Source of the DNA: Ruegeria sp. THAF57
Lineage (GTDB): Bacteria; Pseudomonadota; Alphaproteobacteria; Rhodobacterales; Rhodobacteraceae
Assembly (NCBI RefSeq): GCF_903914075.1
Contig: NZ_CAIWNQ010000007.1
Location: 1-64,000 of the forward strand
Reading direction: 5' to 3'
DNA: 64,000 nucleotides
Positions 38,578-48,268 of this stretch are shown here, piece after piece. Position 1 is the stretch's first letter. Every line of letters begins with the position of its first letter. Under the pieces are notes generated by a model. That model searched no databases, was not told the origin of the DNA, and saw nothing but the letters and a program-made list of their open reading frames with translations. A program made the translations under genes and the position numbers.

Positions 38578-39660
38578 TCAAAGAGACCTGCGACATATTC
38601 TGGACAAAATAAACCGAGCAATTCCTACAGGCCCCAGTTTCTTTAAGAGTCGCCGCTTAATTGCCCTGCGTGATTTACGCCGTGTTAAGAATAAGGCTTT
38701 GGTATATTCGGAGTAATCTCCAGCATGAATTGAGAGAAAAAGATATAATCTATTTACGTTATTGTTTCTAAACGCCTCGAGAGAGATGTATCTAAAGTTT
38801 GCGCGTTCACAAATCTCATGGAAGGCTGAAAATATTTCCCTTTTTTCTTTCTCGGATAGTTGAGCCTCAATAATTCGCGAGTGTCGAACCAGCCAAGATT
38901 GAAAATAGCTAATCGCCTTTTTGTCATTTTTCTTTTTCAATTCCTCAAGTATGCCAAGCGAGTGCGGAAGGAAAGAAGTGTATCTATTTCCTGATTCTAC
39001 CGTCGTCTGCCCATCTCGATTAACACGGTGGAAGTACCCGGTTTGTGGCACCAAAACGGCTGACTTTGCATGGGTGCACACACTCCAATGGAAGGGATAG
39101 TCCTCATTGAAATGATCTGCCTCGGGAAATTTTAAGCCTTCCTTCCTCAGAAATTCTGACTTGTAGACTTTCCGCCATGGTTCAGGAGACAGAGCTAGCG
39201 CTTTTCTCGGGTCAATTGATTGTTCACGCCCCTTGTCCGCAGGCCAAACATCGAAATCGTACGCAGGAATCTTCTCATGCGTTTGCGCGTCGATACTCAC
39301 ATATGAAGAAATTGAAAAATCGGCGTCCAATTGCTTCAGAACAGACATCTGTTTTGAAAAATAACCTCGTTGAACCCAATCGTCGCTGTCCAGAAAGGCC
39401 ACAAAATCTTTCGTAGTTTTTTGCAAGCCAATATTCGAAGGAATTCCAGCGCCACCAGGAGTATTAACCGGAAGTTTTATCAGAATTATTTTATTGTTTT
39501 GCTTCGATAAGTCTTCTACCACCGCTGCGGTGCTGTCAGTAGAAGCATCGTCCACCACAATGATCTCGTAGTCTTCGACACCTTCGTTGACGACACTACG
39601 GATCGCGAGCTCGATCCATTTTTCAGTATTAAATGACGGAATAATAACGGATAGAGACAT
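38578..39660 (-). CDS. Family 2 glycosyltransferase
   Basis: This 360-residue inverting GT-A glycosyltransferase starts at the very beginning of the domain: MSLSVIIPSFNTEKWIELAI, then the nucleotide-binding EIIVVDDASTDST and the DxD-type metal motif AFLDSDDWVQ. The region HFNEDYPFHWSVC would hold the general base. The last 100 residues (EKREIFSAFHEICERANFRY onward) are helical and basic at the end, suggesting membrane association. It lies 1 base after the upstream glycosyltransferase on the same strand. The composition is richer in A+T than the window average, as is common for surface-glycan loci. The sugar donor is unknown. Confidence 0.85.
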   Translation of the reverse strand: MSLSVIIPSFNTEKWIELAIRSVVNEGVEDYEIIVVDDASTDSTAAVVEDLSKQNNKIILIKLPVNTPGGAGIPSNIGLQKTTKDFVAFLDSDDWVQRGYFSKQMSVLKQLDADFSISSYVSIDAQTHEKIPAYDFDVWPADKGREQSIDPRKALALSPEPWRKVYKSEFLRKEGLKFPEADHFNEDYPFHWSVCTHAKSAVLVPQTGYFHRVNRDGQTTVESGNRYTSFLPHSLGILEELKKKNDKKAISYFQSWLVRHSRIIEAQLSEKEKREIFSAFHEICERANFRYISLEAFRNNNVNRLYLFLSIHAGDYSEYTKALFLTRRKSRRAIKRRLLKKLGPVGIARFILSRICRRSL

Positions 39661-39661
39661 C

Positions 39662-40699
39662 TTATCGAACCAAAATCTCTTCTGCGAGCAACGCGCTTGT
39701 CATTGCATTTCCATGAGAAAGGCCCAAGCTATCTACAAATGTCTTTTCGAGTTCGCGCGTTTGAGACAGTTTCAAAATATTGAACTTTGATTTGTAGAAT
39801 GACAGACAGGATCTGAAACGGCTCCTGAGATACGCTGTCTCAAAAAACGCCCCGCCCCTATCGTTTTGAACGATAACTTGCACTGCAAAAACCAGGAAAT
39901 TCAAGATATCATTGTAGCGAACATCTTCCTGGCGAAAGGCAACATCGTGGAATGAGGACACGATGTCAGAGTCCACATCCAATCCCAGGATTTTTGAAAT
40001 GTTTAGTTTAATTTTCTTATCCACTTTTATCTGACCTGCTCGCTTATCGTTGTGACTGACACCGGCTTCATTGTAGTTATAAGTAAGCAGGTCCTGATCT
40101 ACTCCAATAGCTGGTCTATTGCTTTCAATTACGAGTTTTGAAAAAAAATCATAGTCTGCACACGGCACCATATTAGGTGCAAATTCAATTTTCGTCTGAG
40201 CAAGGCAGCTTGTTCTGACTACAGCTGTAGGGGTCGGAATCGGGTTGTGGAACAAACAATCAACTTTTACTTTGCTCGGCTCCTCTGACACCCGCCAACG
40301 CCCTCCCGTTAACGCAACTCTGCAAGACGCACCGCATATGTCCAGAGACGGATCTCTGTCTAGGATTTCAATCTGGGTGCTAAGCCTGTCTTTGCGACAA
40401 ACGTCATCAGCGTCCATAAAGGCGATGTAGTCATACCCTTGCTGGATTGCATTCCGGTTCATCCGGTTTCTGGTTTCAGCAGGCCCCTTGTTTCTATCGT
40501 TTTTGAGGGGGCGAACTCTTGGGTCCTCAAATGAAGAAGCAATCTCGAAACTTCCGTCTGTAGATCCGTCGTCACAAAGGAATAGATCAAAGTCCTCGTA
40601 AGTTTGCCCGAGAATGGATTGGACACTGTTTTTGAGCCACGGCTCGGCATTAAAGACAGGCATGCACACGGCCACCCGGCGTTTCCGCTCATTTGCCAT
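39662..40699 (-). CDS. Family 2 glycosyltransferase
   Basis: This is a GT-A glycosyltransferase of 345 residues (351 if the upstream GTG is used). VAVCMPVFNAEPWLKNSVQS opens the domain, followed by LFLCDDGSTDGS, the donor-site AFMDADDVCRKDR and MVPCADYDFFSKLV, where the acidic residue before DFF is the likely base. The ATG of MANERKRR is preferred because the domain begins directly after it, though a GTG 18 bases earlier has AGGAG close by. It is co-transcribed with the downstream glycosyltransferase. It probably adds a sugar to a cell-surface glycan. The acceptor cannot be told. Confidence 0.83.
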   Translation of the reverse strand: MANERKRRVAVCMPVFNAEPWLKNSVQSILGQTYEDFDLFLCDDGSTDGSFEIASSFEDPRVRPLKNDRNKGPAETRNRMNRNAIQQGYDYIAFMDADDVCRKDRLSTQIEILDRDPSLDICGASCRVALTGGRWRVSEEPSKVKVDCLFHNPIPTPTAVVRTSCLAQTKIEFAPNMVPCADYDFFSKLVIESNRPAIGVDQDLLTYNYNEAGVSHNDKRAGQIKVDKKIKLNISKILGLDVDSDIVSSFHDVAFRQEDVRYNDILNFLVFAVQVIVQNDRGGAFFETAYLRSRFRSCLSFYKSKFNILKLSQTRELEKTFVDSLGLSHGNAMTSALLAEEILVR

Positions 40700-41308
40700 A
40701 TCGTCAGTTCCCACCACTCCTAGAAGGCCTTATTTTCCCAACACAAATGATCAGGATTGCAGTCAATCAACGATCAAACAACTTCGCTGATATTCTGCAT
40801 TCGACCCTTCCTCAATATTGCTTAACTGGTTGGTGCGCAATGGCTTGTCAGCCTATTCGAAGCTGCAAAAACGAGAAGGCTAAAATTGTTAGAAACAGGT
40901 GCCGTTAGTTTTGAACAGGACAACCAGAGTTATATCCGATTGAATTGCAGTGCATGTGTAGTCGTGCGAGCACTTACACTCATCATAATACACCTTGTGT
41001 TCAACTTGCGAAGGGCAAAATTGCCACGCTGCGCGGGGCGCCGCTGACAAACGAAGTAAGATCTATTACCGCTCAGTCGCGTCAAGAGCCTTCCCTAAAA
41101 CCGGGAGTTCCCTCTATCAGTGATACCCTAAGCTTGCCCGGCTTTTCAAACATTGACAATGTGTCACGAGCGTTGGATTAAAAGTATGTGCTAACGGACG
41201 TTGAGAAGAAACATACACACTGAGCATCAGGGCATCCAAGTACGCGCTTCAACAGGCAAGCTAAACCGAATAATTCAGCCACAGATATAAAAGAGCAGAG
41301 AAACAAAT
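40700..41308. other. Gene-free divergent interval in the glycan cluster
   Basis: About 609 bases lie between the divergent glycosyltransferase and dehydratase genes. I see no convincing gene, repeat copy or terminator. It presumably carries promoters for both directions, but no box stands out. Confidence 0.5.
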
Positions 41309-42382
41309 ATGGATATTGCCGAATACTTCCGAGGGAAGCGCATTGTCATTACAGGAGGCGTTGGGTCCGTAGGCCGAGAAATTTTTGCTTGCCTAATTGA
41401 ACTTGAACCAGAGCTGATCCGTGTAATCGACAACAACGAAAGTGCGTTGTTTGAAATGGAAATCGAATACCGGGGCAATAAGGGTGTCGAGTTCTACCAT
41501 TGCGACATCACCGACGAACGAGAAATGAGTCGCACATTCTCTGACATGGACTTGTGTTTCCATTGCGCCGCTCTCAAGCATGTGCCGTCCTGCGAACGAA
41601 GCCCGTTCTCGGCGATCAACGTGAATATCCAGGGTTCCGAAGTTGTGGGTCGGGTTGCCATTGCCCAAGGCTTGGAGAAAGTTATTTTCACGTCCTCGGA
41701 CAAAGCCGTAAATCCGACCAATGTGATGGGCACCTCCAAGCTGATGGGAGAGCGCTTGTTCACTGCCATGAACTTCCTTCGTTCAAAAAAGACGAAAACG
41801 GTCTTTGCCTGCACAAGGTTTGGCAATGTTCTGGGTTCACGTGGTTCGGTTGTCCCGCTGTTTGCTCAACAAATTGAATCTGGTGGTCCTGTTACAATCA
41901 CTGATGAGCGAATGACTCGTTTCGTGATGACAATGAAAGAAGCCGCAGATCTGGTCATCGAAAGCATGATGCTGGCACGAGGCGGAGAGATCTTTATTAC
42001 GAAAATGCCCGTGTTGAAGATTGTTGATCTGGCGCGGGTTATGATCGCTCGGCTCGCCCCAATCGCCAACGTGTCGCCATCTAGTGTGGAAACTAAAGTA
42101 ACAGGGTCGCGACCTGGAGAGAAACTTTGGGAGGAACTTTCTACCGACGAGGAAAGCAACCGACTCCTTGAGAGTGAGAAGTTTCTTATCGTGCTTCCAT
42201 CCGGACATACTTCTGAGCAGCGCCAAGAGTACAAGTATGATTGGATCACAACACAGCCAAGTACAATCATCTATCACTCGGATCGATCTGAGCTAATGTC
42301 GGATTCTGAAATTGATGACATGTTGCTGCGCGAAGGTGTTCTTCCGAACAGGTTGAGAAACCGAGCGCTCGAAAACCTCTAA
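41309..42382 (+). CDS. Nucleotide-sugar 4,6-dehydratase (PseB/FlaA1-CapD type)
   Basis: This is a 357-residue extended-SDR enzyme. TGGVGSVG at about 15-22 binds NAD(P). The catalytic segment is SSDKAVNPTNVMGTSK at 129-144, with Ser129, Asp131, Lys132 and the MxxxK pair (Met140/Lys144) replacing the usual YxxxK. That is diagnostic of UDP-GlcNAc 4,6-dehydratases of the PseB/FlaA1 group. RFGNVLGSRGSVVPLF and SRPGEKLWEEL are further family marks. There are no membrane helices, so it is the short soluble form. It would make a 4-keto-6-deoxy sugar nucleotide for the surface glycan. It lies 36 bases upstream of the sulfoquinovose synthase-like gene and is probably co-transcribed with it. Confidence 0.85.
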   Translation: MDIAEYFRGKRIVITGGVGSVGREIFACLIELEPELIRVIDNNESALFEMEIEYRGNKGVEFYHCDITDEREMSRTFSDMDLCFHCAALKHVPSCERSPFSAINVNIQGSEVVGRVAIAQGLEKVIFTSSDKAVNPTNVMGTSKLMGERLFTAMNFLRSKKTKTVFACTRFGNVLGSRGSVVPLFAQQIESGGPVTITDERMTRFVMTMKEAADLVIESMMLARGGEIFITKMPVLKIVDLARVMIARLAPIANVSPSSVETKVTGSRPGEKLWEELSTDEESNRLLESEKFLIVLPSGHTSEQRQEYKYDWITTQPSTIIYHSDRSELMSDSEIDDMLLREGVLPNRLRNRALENL

Positions 42383-42418
42383 CACATTTCAACTCAACTA
42401 TTTCGGGAGGATCCTTCC

Positions 42419-43570
42419 ATGCGTGTTCTTGTTCTTGGCGGTGACGGCTACATTGGTTGGCCAACCGCAATGAAGCTTTCGGCGGCAGGTCACGAGGTGA
42501 TGGCCGTAGACAATTATCTGCGTCGTCGCCTCATGATGGAAATCAACACTCCGGCCTTGTTTGATGTGCCAAATCTGCAAGAGCGGGCAAGGCTGTGGAA
42601 CGAGAAATCTGGCAAGGACGTTTCAGTCCGCATCGGCGACCTGGACAACTGGGATTTTATCTCATCAGTTTTCGAAGAGTTTCGCCCGGATTCTATTATC
42701 CATTATGCAGAACAGCCTTCTGCTCCGTACTCGATGCTGGATCGCGCTGCGGCGCGCCTGACGCTTGATAATAATCTTGGCGCGACCTTCAACGTTATTC
42801 ACGCAATGAACGAGTACACTCCTAATGCACACCTGGTAAAGCTGGGGACCATGGGCGAATACGGTACGCCGAACATAGACATCGAGGAAGGGTGGATCGA
42901 AATCGAGCATAAAGGGCGCAAGGGGACCTTCCTGTTCCCGCGCGCTGCTGGTTCTTTCTACCACACGACTAAGGTGCTCGACACCGACATGCTATGGTTC
43001 TACGTGCGGGTGTGGGACCTAAGGGTAACTGACCTCATGCAAGGTCCTGTCTACGGTGTTGCTACCGAAGAAAATGATAATGATGATGCTCTGTATTCCT
43101 TCCTAAACTATGACGAGGTTTTTGGCACTGTTTTGAACCGCTTCATGGTTCAAGCAGTGGCTGGGTATCCTTTGACGGTCTATGGTGCCGGAGGTCAAAC
43201 GCGCGGCTATTTGCACCTCAAAGACGCACTTCAATGTGTACAGCTGGCCGTTGAAAACCCGGCTGATAAAGGCGAGTTGCGGGTATTTAATCAGTTCGTA
43301 GAAACTTTTTCGGTTAACGATCTTGCATCACGTGTACAGGCGTCTGGGAAACGCTTGGGGCTGGATGTGGAAATTCGCAACCTGGAAAACCCTCGCAAGG
43401 AAATGGAGGATCACTATTATAATCCTGCGCATACAGGTCTGCTTGATCTGGGCCTCAAGCCCAACATCCTGACAGACGACGTCATGGACGAGATGATGCA
43501 ACTTACTACGCGTTACAAAGATCGGATTGTAGAGGAGCAAATCTTCCGGGGCGTCAAATGGAAGAAGTAG
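42419..43570 (+). CDS. sqdB: UDP-sulfoquinovose synthase-like epimerase/dehydratase
   Basis: This 383-residue extended-SDR protein has the features of SQD1/SqdB, which makes UDP-sulfoquinovose from UDP-glucose and sulfite. VLGGDGYIGWPTAMKLS opens it with the Gly/Trp pattern of the family. HYAEQPSAPYSM matches the conserved loop around the sulfite site. LVKLGTMGEYGTPNIDIEEG carries the catalytic Thr144 and Glu147, and Tyr181/Lys185 form the YxxxK in FYHTTK. GGQTRGYLHLKDA is also conserved. Sulfolipid genes sqdC/sqdD are not nearby. The neighbours are glycan enzymes and a sulfotransferase, so the sulfosugar may go into a surface polymer instead. GGGAGGA precedes the ATG. Confidence 0.82.
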   Translation: MRVLVLGGDGYIGWPTAMKLSAAGHEVMAVDNYLRRRLMMEINTPALFDVPNLQERARLWNEKSGKDVSVRIGDLDNWDFISSVFEEFRPDSIIHYAEQPSAPYSMLDRAAARLTLDNNLGATFNVIHAMNEYTPNAHLVKLGTMGEYGTPNIDIEEGWIEIEHKGRKGTFLFPRAAGSFYHTTKVLDTDMLWFYVRVWDLRVTDLMQGPVYGVATEENDNDDALYSFLNYDEVFGTVLNRFMVQAVAGYPLTVYGAGGQTRGYLHLKDALQCVQLAVENPADKGELRVFNQFVETFSVNDLASRVQASGKRLGLDVEIRNLENPRKEMEDHYYNPAHTGLLDLGLKPNILTDDVMDEMMQLTTRYKDRIVEEQIFRGVKWKK

Positions 43571-43686
43571 ATTGGCTGGATGGCGAACGTATAAAGCTGA
43601 TCAGCTTTGTTGGAGCCAAGTAGCAAAATCCGCACCGCGTGATTGCGAATTATCTGACCACAATAATAGAATTGGATAGCGACGAA

Positions 43687-43712
43687 GGTTGGGAGTGCCG
43701 CGCTCCCAAACC
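43687..43712. terminator. Bidirectional hairpin between convergent genes
   Basis: TTGGGAG and CTCCCAA pair over 7 bp, with flanking GG/CC, around a 7-base loop. It lies between the convergent sqdB-like and sulfotransferase genes, so it can terminate from either side. T-tracts are weak. Confidence 0.45.
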
Positions 43713-43754
43713 CGCTAAGTCACGTCGATGACGGACGCTACTTGGAAGTTTTGG

Positions 43755-45098
43755 CTAAGTGACATTCTTAGAATTGTTACGTCGCGCTTCTCTTTTTAAA
43801 GCAAAGAAAACTATTAACGGAATGCTTATCGGCGCTGTCAGAATAACGTAGGGAATTGCAAGAATGACGGAAACTTTCTTATACTTTGAGATCTTTCTCA
43901 GTTTTTGATCGTTCTGCTGGCGAAGGACTTTAATGTCTTCTTTAAGTTTGTTTTGACCTTTTTCTTTCCTCAAACGAAGCTTAGCTTCACGGTCTTCCAA
44001 GTCTTGTATCTTGATATAAAAGCGTCGTTCTATTTTTTCCTCAAGCAAATCCCGTTCCAGGGTAAGTTTGTCTATTACCTTTGCAAGTGAATCTCGTTCC
44101 AAAGTAAGCTTGTCAAATGCTTCTTGGTTTGCAAGTTGCTGCGTGCTTACTTCTCGAACACGGTGTTCAAGAATTTCTAGGTTTGCATTCATTTCCGGTG
44201 CTTCCTTTTCAGAAGTGTCTGCCAGGCAAGTAAGCAAGGCCAAACGCATTTCCTGTTCAACATCTAGAGAATTCGTGGGAACGTCAGGGTTCAGTCGGGA
44301 AATCTCGTCTGCCAAACAAGTCATCAGTCTGAAAAACTCTGGCGAGTTCCGATCCACAAGGTCAGCCAATCGGCATCTTTTCTTAAGGGTAAGTGCATCC
44401 ACCACCTCTTCCACTTCTGACAACGCGGTCAAGTCAGCAGATCGGCTGTGGTCTAGGGTAGGGGTGAAGGCGTCCTCGGCTTCGCTTCGGCAAGAAGTTT
44501 TGTTCTGACCAATTAGATCCGCGAGAAATTCAATCTGCCCTTTAGAGTCAACTGCCCACCTCTCGTACGGGATGAGAATAGTGTCGTCTGGAGCATCACG
44601 TAGAATATAGTAGAGACGTTGGAGATAGCTTTTCCGGGCCTGATTCTTTGAGAAATTGTAGCTTCGCATGAGTGAGTTCAGCGTTTCGGCCGCACCTCTG
44701 GTCGCCCACACATAGTGTGACCTGACCCGTGCTTCGGATGCCGCCAGATCACACATTGGTAGATACTCCGACATAACTGGAATTTTGGCTATGAACCCCA
44801 TGCGCCCGGAAGTCGCAGACCGCTGCAATAGATAGTCACTGAGTTCACATCGAGCGTGCTGCGTAGCGGGGTGCTGTTCCCAATTTTTTGGGCGAAAACC
44901 TTTCTTGTGACCAAGAGCAGTCTTTAAGTCATTCATTTGATCGCGCAACTGCATTGATTCACCAGTCCCGCGCAAGTTATTCGCGCTAGCTGGTACTGGA
45001 TCATCGGGCATTTTTGCCCCCAGCTCCGAGAGGGCTTGGGTTGTCAGAGAAGTACCGCTCCGACCGGTGCCAATAACAAAAACCACTTGTGATGACAT
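43755..45098 (-). CDS. Sulfotransferase with coiled coil and C-terminal membrane helices
   Basis: This 447-residue protein starts with the PAPS 5'-phosphosulfate loop VFVIGTGRSGTSLTTQAL (GTGRSGTS at 10-17). It keeps the sulfotransferase layout to about residue 250, including SHYVWATRGAAETLNSLMRS as the 3'-phosphate-binding region and ILIPYERWAVD. Residues about 300-410 form a long charged coiled coil (DKLTLERDSLAKVIDKLTLE), and 412-437 is a hydrophobic segment (VILAIPYVILTAPISIPLIV) before a basic tail. That layout suggests a membrane-tethered enzyme working on a membrane-bound glycan. With the sulfoquinovose synthase-like enzyme it makes a sulfated surface polymer likely (inference). Confidence 0.78.
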   Translation of the reverse strand: MSSQVVFVIGTGRSGTSLTTQALSELGAKMPDDPVPASANNLRGTGESMQLRDQMNDLKTALGHKKGFRPKNWEQHPATQHARCELSDYLLQRSATSGRMGFIAKIPVMSEYLPMCDLAASEARVRSHYVWATRGAAETLNSLMRSYNFSKNQARKSYLQRLYYILRDAPDDTILIPYERWAVDSKGQIEFLADLIGQNKTSCRSEAEDAFTPTLDHSRSADLTALSEVEEVVDALTLKKRCRLADLVDRNSPEFFRLMTCLADEISRLNPDVPTNSLDVEQEMRLALLTCLADTSEKEAPEMNANLEILEHRVREVSTQQLANQEAFDKLTLERDSLAKVIDKLTLERDLLEEKIERRFYIKIQDLEDREAKLRLRKEKGQNKLKEDIKVLRQQNDQKLRKISKYKKVSVILAIPYVILTAPISIPLIVFFALKREARRNNSKNVT

Positions 45099-45204
45099 AC
45101 TCGCCTCCCAGGGGCGTTAGAATACTAAAACGCGCCACCGCAAATGGCCCACCAATCTAGCATCATATTCTGTGAACGTAACCGTTTGTAAGACCGAACA
45201 GGGG

Positions 45205-47526
45205 TTAGAAGCCATTTTTACAGGTCTTTTCTTCAAGTCGACCGAATAAGTTGCCGCCGCAAAGAACTTCAGCGCGCAGGTCTTTCGCCATCCACGTGTG
45301 GTTTTTCACGTCGGCGTCTCGATAGACTACCATCGAGGTAGAATCTCCAGAAAACACCCGAACGCCACTTCTAATCAACCCTCCGATCCATTCTGAGTCG
45401 TTGGAGTTGCGGTATTTCATAGAGAAACGGGAAGAGACCCGTGCCTTGTCTGCTGAAAGCGTCGCTCCCGACACGTGTCCGCGCATCGACTGCAAGCGAA
45501 AGCAGCGATCAAAAACGATACTACGGGCAAACGTTTGACCTTCTCCGTCGAAGTAGAAATATGCCGATTGTCGTCCAACGACTTCGGACTGAGTTGAGCG
45601 AAAATATGCTATTGTCTCTTCAATGTAGGTTGCGCTGTAGAAATCGTCATCGTCCATTTTTGCCCAATAGCGACCGGAAGAAATTTCTATTCCCCGGTTG
45701 AGGCACTCACCGATATTTGCAGCTTCGGGCATGGCAAAGAAATGCTCATTTTCATTCATCTGGGGCAAGTCTTCTGGGATATTTTTTGAGTTAAAAATCA
45801 GAATAAGCTCTTTGTTCCGCCAAGTTTGTTTCCGAAATGTTTCCAAACACTGTTTTAGAAGATGTGGGCGTTTGGTCACCAAAATAGAACTAACGCGCGG
45901 AGTGTCGAAACCTATCGGGAACGGATCCTGGCCGAGCACCGCCGCGCGTTCTTCACTGTTCCAAACGTGATTTCGTACTATGTCCCGCATTAACCCGCGC
46001 CAACGCCGCTCGCGTTCCCATTCGCAACCGTAACGCCCCAGCAGTTCCATGAAATCGATCGGTCCAAAGATCTTGTCGAGGCTGGTCAGAAGCGCAGAGT
46101 CAGACCTCGGTTCGCCGAACAGAACTGGAATCGCACCAGATGCGATCGCGTCGATGGCAAGAGATTCAAGCATCGAGTCTGCCCGTACACTTTCGGCTGG
46201 TAGGAGTACGACACCGGACGCTTGGAGCATCTGGCGCTGCATTGCCCGGTTGTGCTCCCCAACAACCTTTAGGTAGCGCCCCCCAAGTCGCGTGTCCAGC
46301 GCGCCGCGGGTAAAGCCATAGTGGAACTCCGAGAGAGCTGTCTCGCCAGGTAGGGGTGCTGCGATCAGGTCGGCGAAGTCCGATTTTTGAAATACATCCG
46401 AAGCAGCCGGGCAGAGAATACGTCCGGGATCACGCCGGTACAAACTCGCTAATGAGCACGCGGCTAATTCGGTGGCACGGCGAACCTTAACAAATGGCGC
46501 GCCCAGAGCACCCCAGTCTTCATTTGATCCAGATTCCACTACAACTTTGTCGACGGCACATGCACATTCGGTCCAAACGCCCGCCGCTTCAGGATAGGTT
46601 GTAACCCAAAGGTGTACAGGAACATCAGCTGCTTTTGCCGCCGCCAGAAACGCCGCGCCTCGTTCAGGCAAAGCGCCGTCCAAACTTGAAAACGCTAAGG
46701 TCCAATCAGTTTCATCCGTGCCCGGCTCGCTACTGGAAGAGGTTTCCACAACAATTAAATCAAGGTTAAGGTACGTCAGTTGTTCGACGTGGCTTGTTTC
46801 TCGGAGCCAGAAGACCTTCGACATTCCAAAAAGACGCTCATAGCCTCTTCCTGATCCAATGAACCCAATTCTATGAAGTTTCGTCACCTCACTGCGAAGT
46901 TGTTTCATGCGGAGTTCAAAATCACTCTGTTCGCTGGCCTCAGTAAATCGAAGGAAAAAATCATTCCAAGCTTCATTGGGTGAATATTTTGACTTTAGGG
47001 CACTGATCTGGGTCTGGGGTGAATTTGCGATCAGGGCAGCCGTATCTCTTTCCAAGAGTAAACTAGTCTTCAATTGCCTTAGCTTCTCTGGGATTCTCTC
47101 TTGTGCAAATTCGAGCGCGCGGTCGGCATCATTTGATGACCAAAGCACTCCTGAGGCGGATAAATGGGTTCGCTTCAGTGCGATCTCTTTAGTTAGCGGA
47201 TGTAATTCCATACGCACGGCGTCAGAGGGTGCCACAATGAAACGTGTCGCAAGTGCGGCGGTGTAGACATCGTCCCTAAAGTCGCCTGCGGGAAGCGTTT
47301 CAATTTGGAGTGGATCACCACCCAACTGGCCAGATTGTGCGCAAGTTGCGTCGTGACCAACTCGGCAACTAGAGCGATCAAAAAACCTTAGTTCGATAAA
47401 CGATGTAGTAAGCTTGCCTTCGTTTTCGCCATCCGTTCTTTGCACTGCTAGTTTGATTTCGTAAATTTGCCCCGGAACGACATCAAAAACAGAAACGTTT
47501 TCGAGCGGTGCGTGGTCTATGTTCAT
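45205..47526 (-). CDS. Large glycosyltransferase with C-terminal GT2 domain
   Basis: This 773-residue protein has at least three parts. Residues 1-110 are beta-rich (PGQIYEIKLAVQRTDGENEG) and may bind carbohydrate. The middle, roughly 200-530, resembles a GT-B-like or glycosyltransferase-associated region with LVVETSSSSEP and HVWNSEERAAVLG near its end, but I cannot assign it firmly. From about 550 a GT2 domain is clear: VSSILVTKRPHLLKQCLETF, then NKELILIFNSKN, ANIGECLNRGIEISSGRYWA and the metal motif KMDDDDFYSATYIEE. It probably elongates the surface glycan made by the neighbours. The stop codon comes right after a Cys-Lys-Asn-Gly-Phe tail. Confidence 0.78.
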   Translation of the reverse strand: MNIDHAPLENVSVFDVVPGQIYEIKLAVQRTDGENEGKLTTSFIELRFFDRSSCRVGHDATCAQSGQLGGDPLQIETLPAGDFRDDVYTAALATRFIVAPSDAVRMELHPLTKEIALKRTHLSASGVLWSSNDADRALEFAQERIPEKLRQLKTSLLLERDTAALIANSPQTQISALKSKYSPNEAWNDFFLRFTEASEQSDFELRMKQLRSEVTKLHRIGFIGSGRGYERLFGMSKVFWLRETSHVEQLTYLNLDLIVVETSSSSEPGTDETDWTLAFSSLDGALPERGAAFLAAAKAADVPVHLWVTTYPEAAGVWTECACAVDKVVVESGSNEDWGALGAPFVKVRRATELAACSLASLYRRDPGRILCPAASDVFQKSDFADLIAAPLPGETALSEFHYGFTRGALDTRLGGRYLKVVGEHNRAMQRQMLQASGVVLLPAESVRADSMLESLAIDAIASGAIPVLFGEPRSDSALLTSLDKIFGPIDFMELLGRYGCEWERERRWRGLMRDIVRNHVWNSEERAAVLGQDPFPIGFDTPRVSSILVTKRPHLLKQCLETFRKQTWRNKELILIFNSKNIPEDLPQMNENEHFFAMPEAANIGECLNRGIEISSGRYWAKMDDDDFYSATYIEETIAYFRSTQSEVVGRQSAYFYFDGEGQTFARSIVFDRCFRLQSMRGHVSGATLSADKARVSSRFSMKYRNSNDSEWIGGLIRSGVRVFSGDSTSMVVYRDADVKNHTWMAKDLRAEVLCGGNLFGRLEEKTCKNGF

Positions 47527-47783
47527 CGGATTTCTTTCGTTAATTTCGGCGAGGGTCGCGGCAAGGCCCCACTACGTTGGTACATCCTATTTGTTTTGCC
47601 CTGGAGATTAAAGCAAACTGTCTTTGCTCTCAGTGGTTTGTCGGAGTTACTCTTCACGTGCTAGTAAGTTCAGCTGCTCTTGCGTAAATCAAGAGCTTAG
47701 AGGTATCTAGCCACACAGATAATTCTCGCCGACAATTCCCTGCAGGCACTACGTGGGGCTGCCTTGTTTGGTGCCGTGACCTT

Positions 47784-48190
47784 CAGGGTCGAGCGATCCA
47801 GATCGATCCCTTGCCGGGCATAAATCTGGGCCTGGCGATATAGTGGCGTGTGATCCGCGTATTTCGAGACGATCACATGGGCGATGGGCGCCTCGCTCGG
47901 AAGCGCGCCGGGGATCAGATGCGCCGGAGTCGGAGCCTGAACGATGCCCTCTTTGCAGGAGCGGCAGGCATACTTCGGGCGGAGGGAAACAATGACCCGG
48001 AACTGAGCCGGAATAATATCGAGCCGCTAGCTGACATCCCCGCCAATGACGTGCCGTTCAGAGCCACAATCGCAGACCGTGCTTTCCGGCTCGATCGCCT
48101 CTTCGATGCGCTGCAGATGTTTCGGCAACGCCCCTCGGTTGCCCCGGCGCAGTCGAGACTTTCGTCCGAAAAGCCGGTCATCAGTAAGCT
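47784..48190 (-). pseudogene. IS66-family TnpC (DDE transposase) fragment
   Basis: On the minus strand the conceptual reading is LTDDRLFGRKS, then ALPKHLQRIEEAIEPE, the zinc region VCDCGSERHVIGGDVS, a TAG, then RLDIIPAQFRVIVSLRPKYA, CRSCKEGIVQAP, HLIPGALPSEAPIAHVIVSK and YARQGIDLDRSTL. This is the N-terminal third of IS66 TnpC, broken by TAG (where the family has Glu) and cut off after DRSTL near 47784, before the catalytic DDE core. It lies on the opposite strand to the tnpA/tnpB pieces that follow, so the element has been rearranged. Plus-strand frames through this region are shadows. Confidence 0.8.
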
Positions 48191-48268
48191 TTGTCCCAAC
48201 CCCACCTTCCTGAAGTCTGCCTGATCTGCGATTCCGGTGCGGAGTGTAGATTTTGGTTGGAGGTATTT

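Noticed and set aside
47850-48224. A 124-codon plus-strand frame in the IS66 region.
   Set aside because: The minus strand gives a clear TnpC reading, so this is its shadow.
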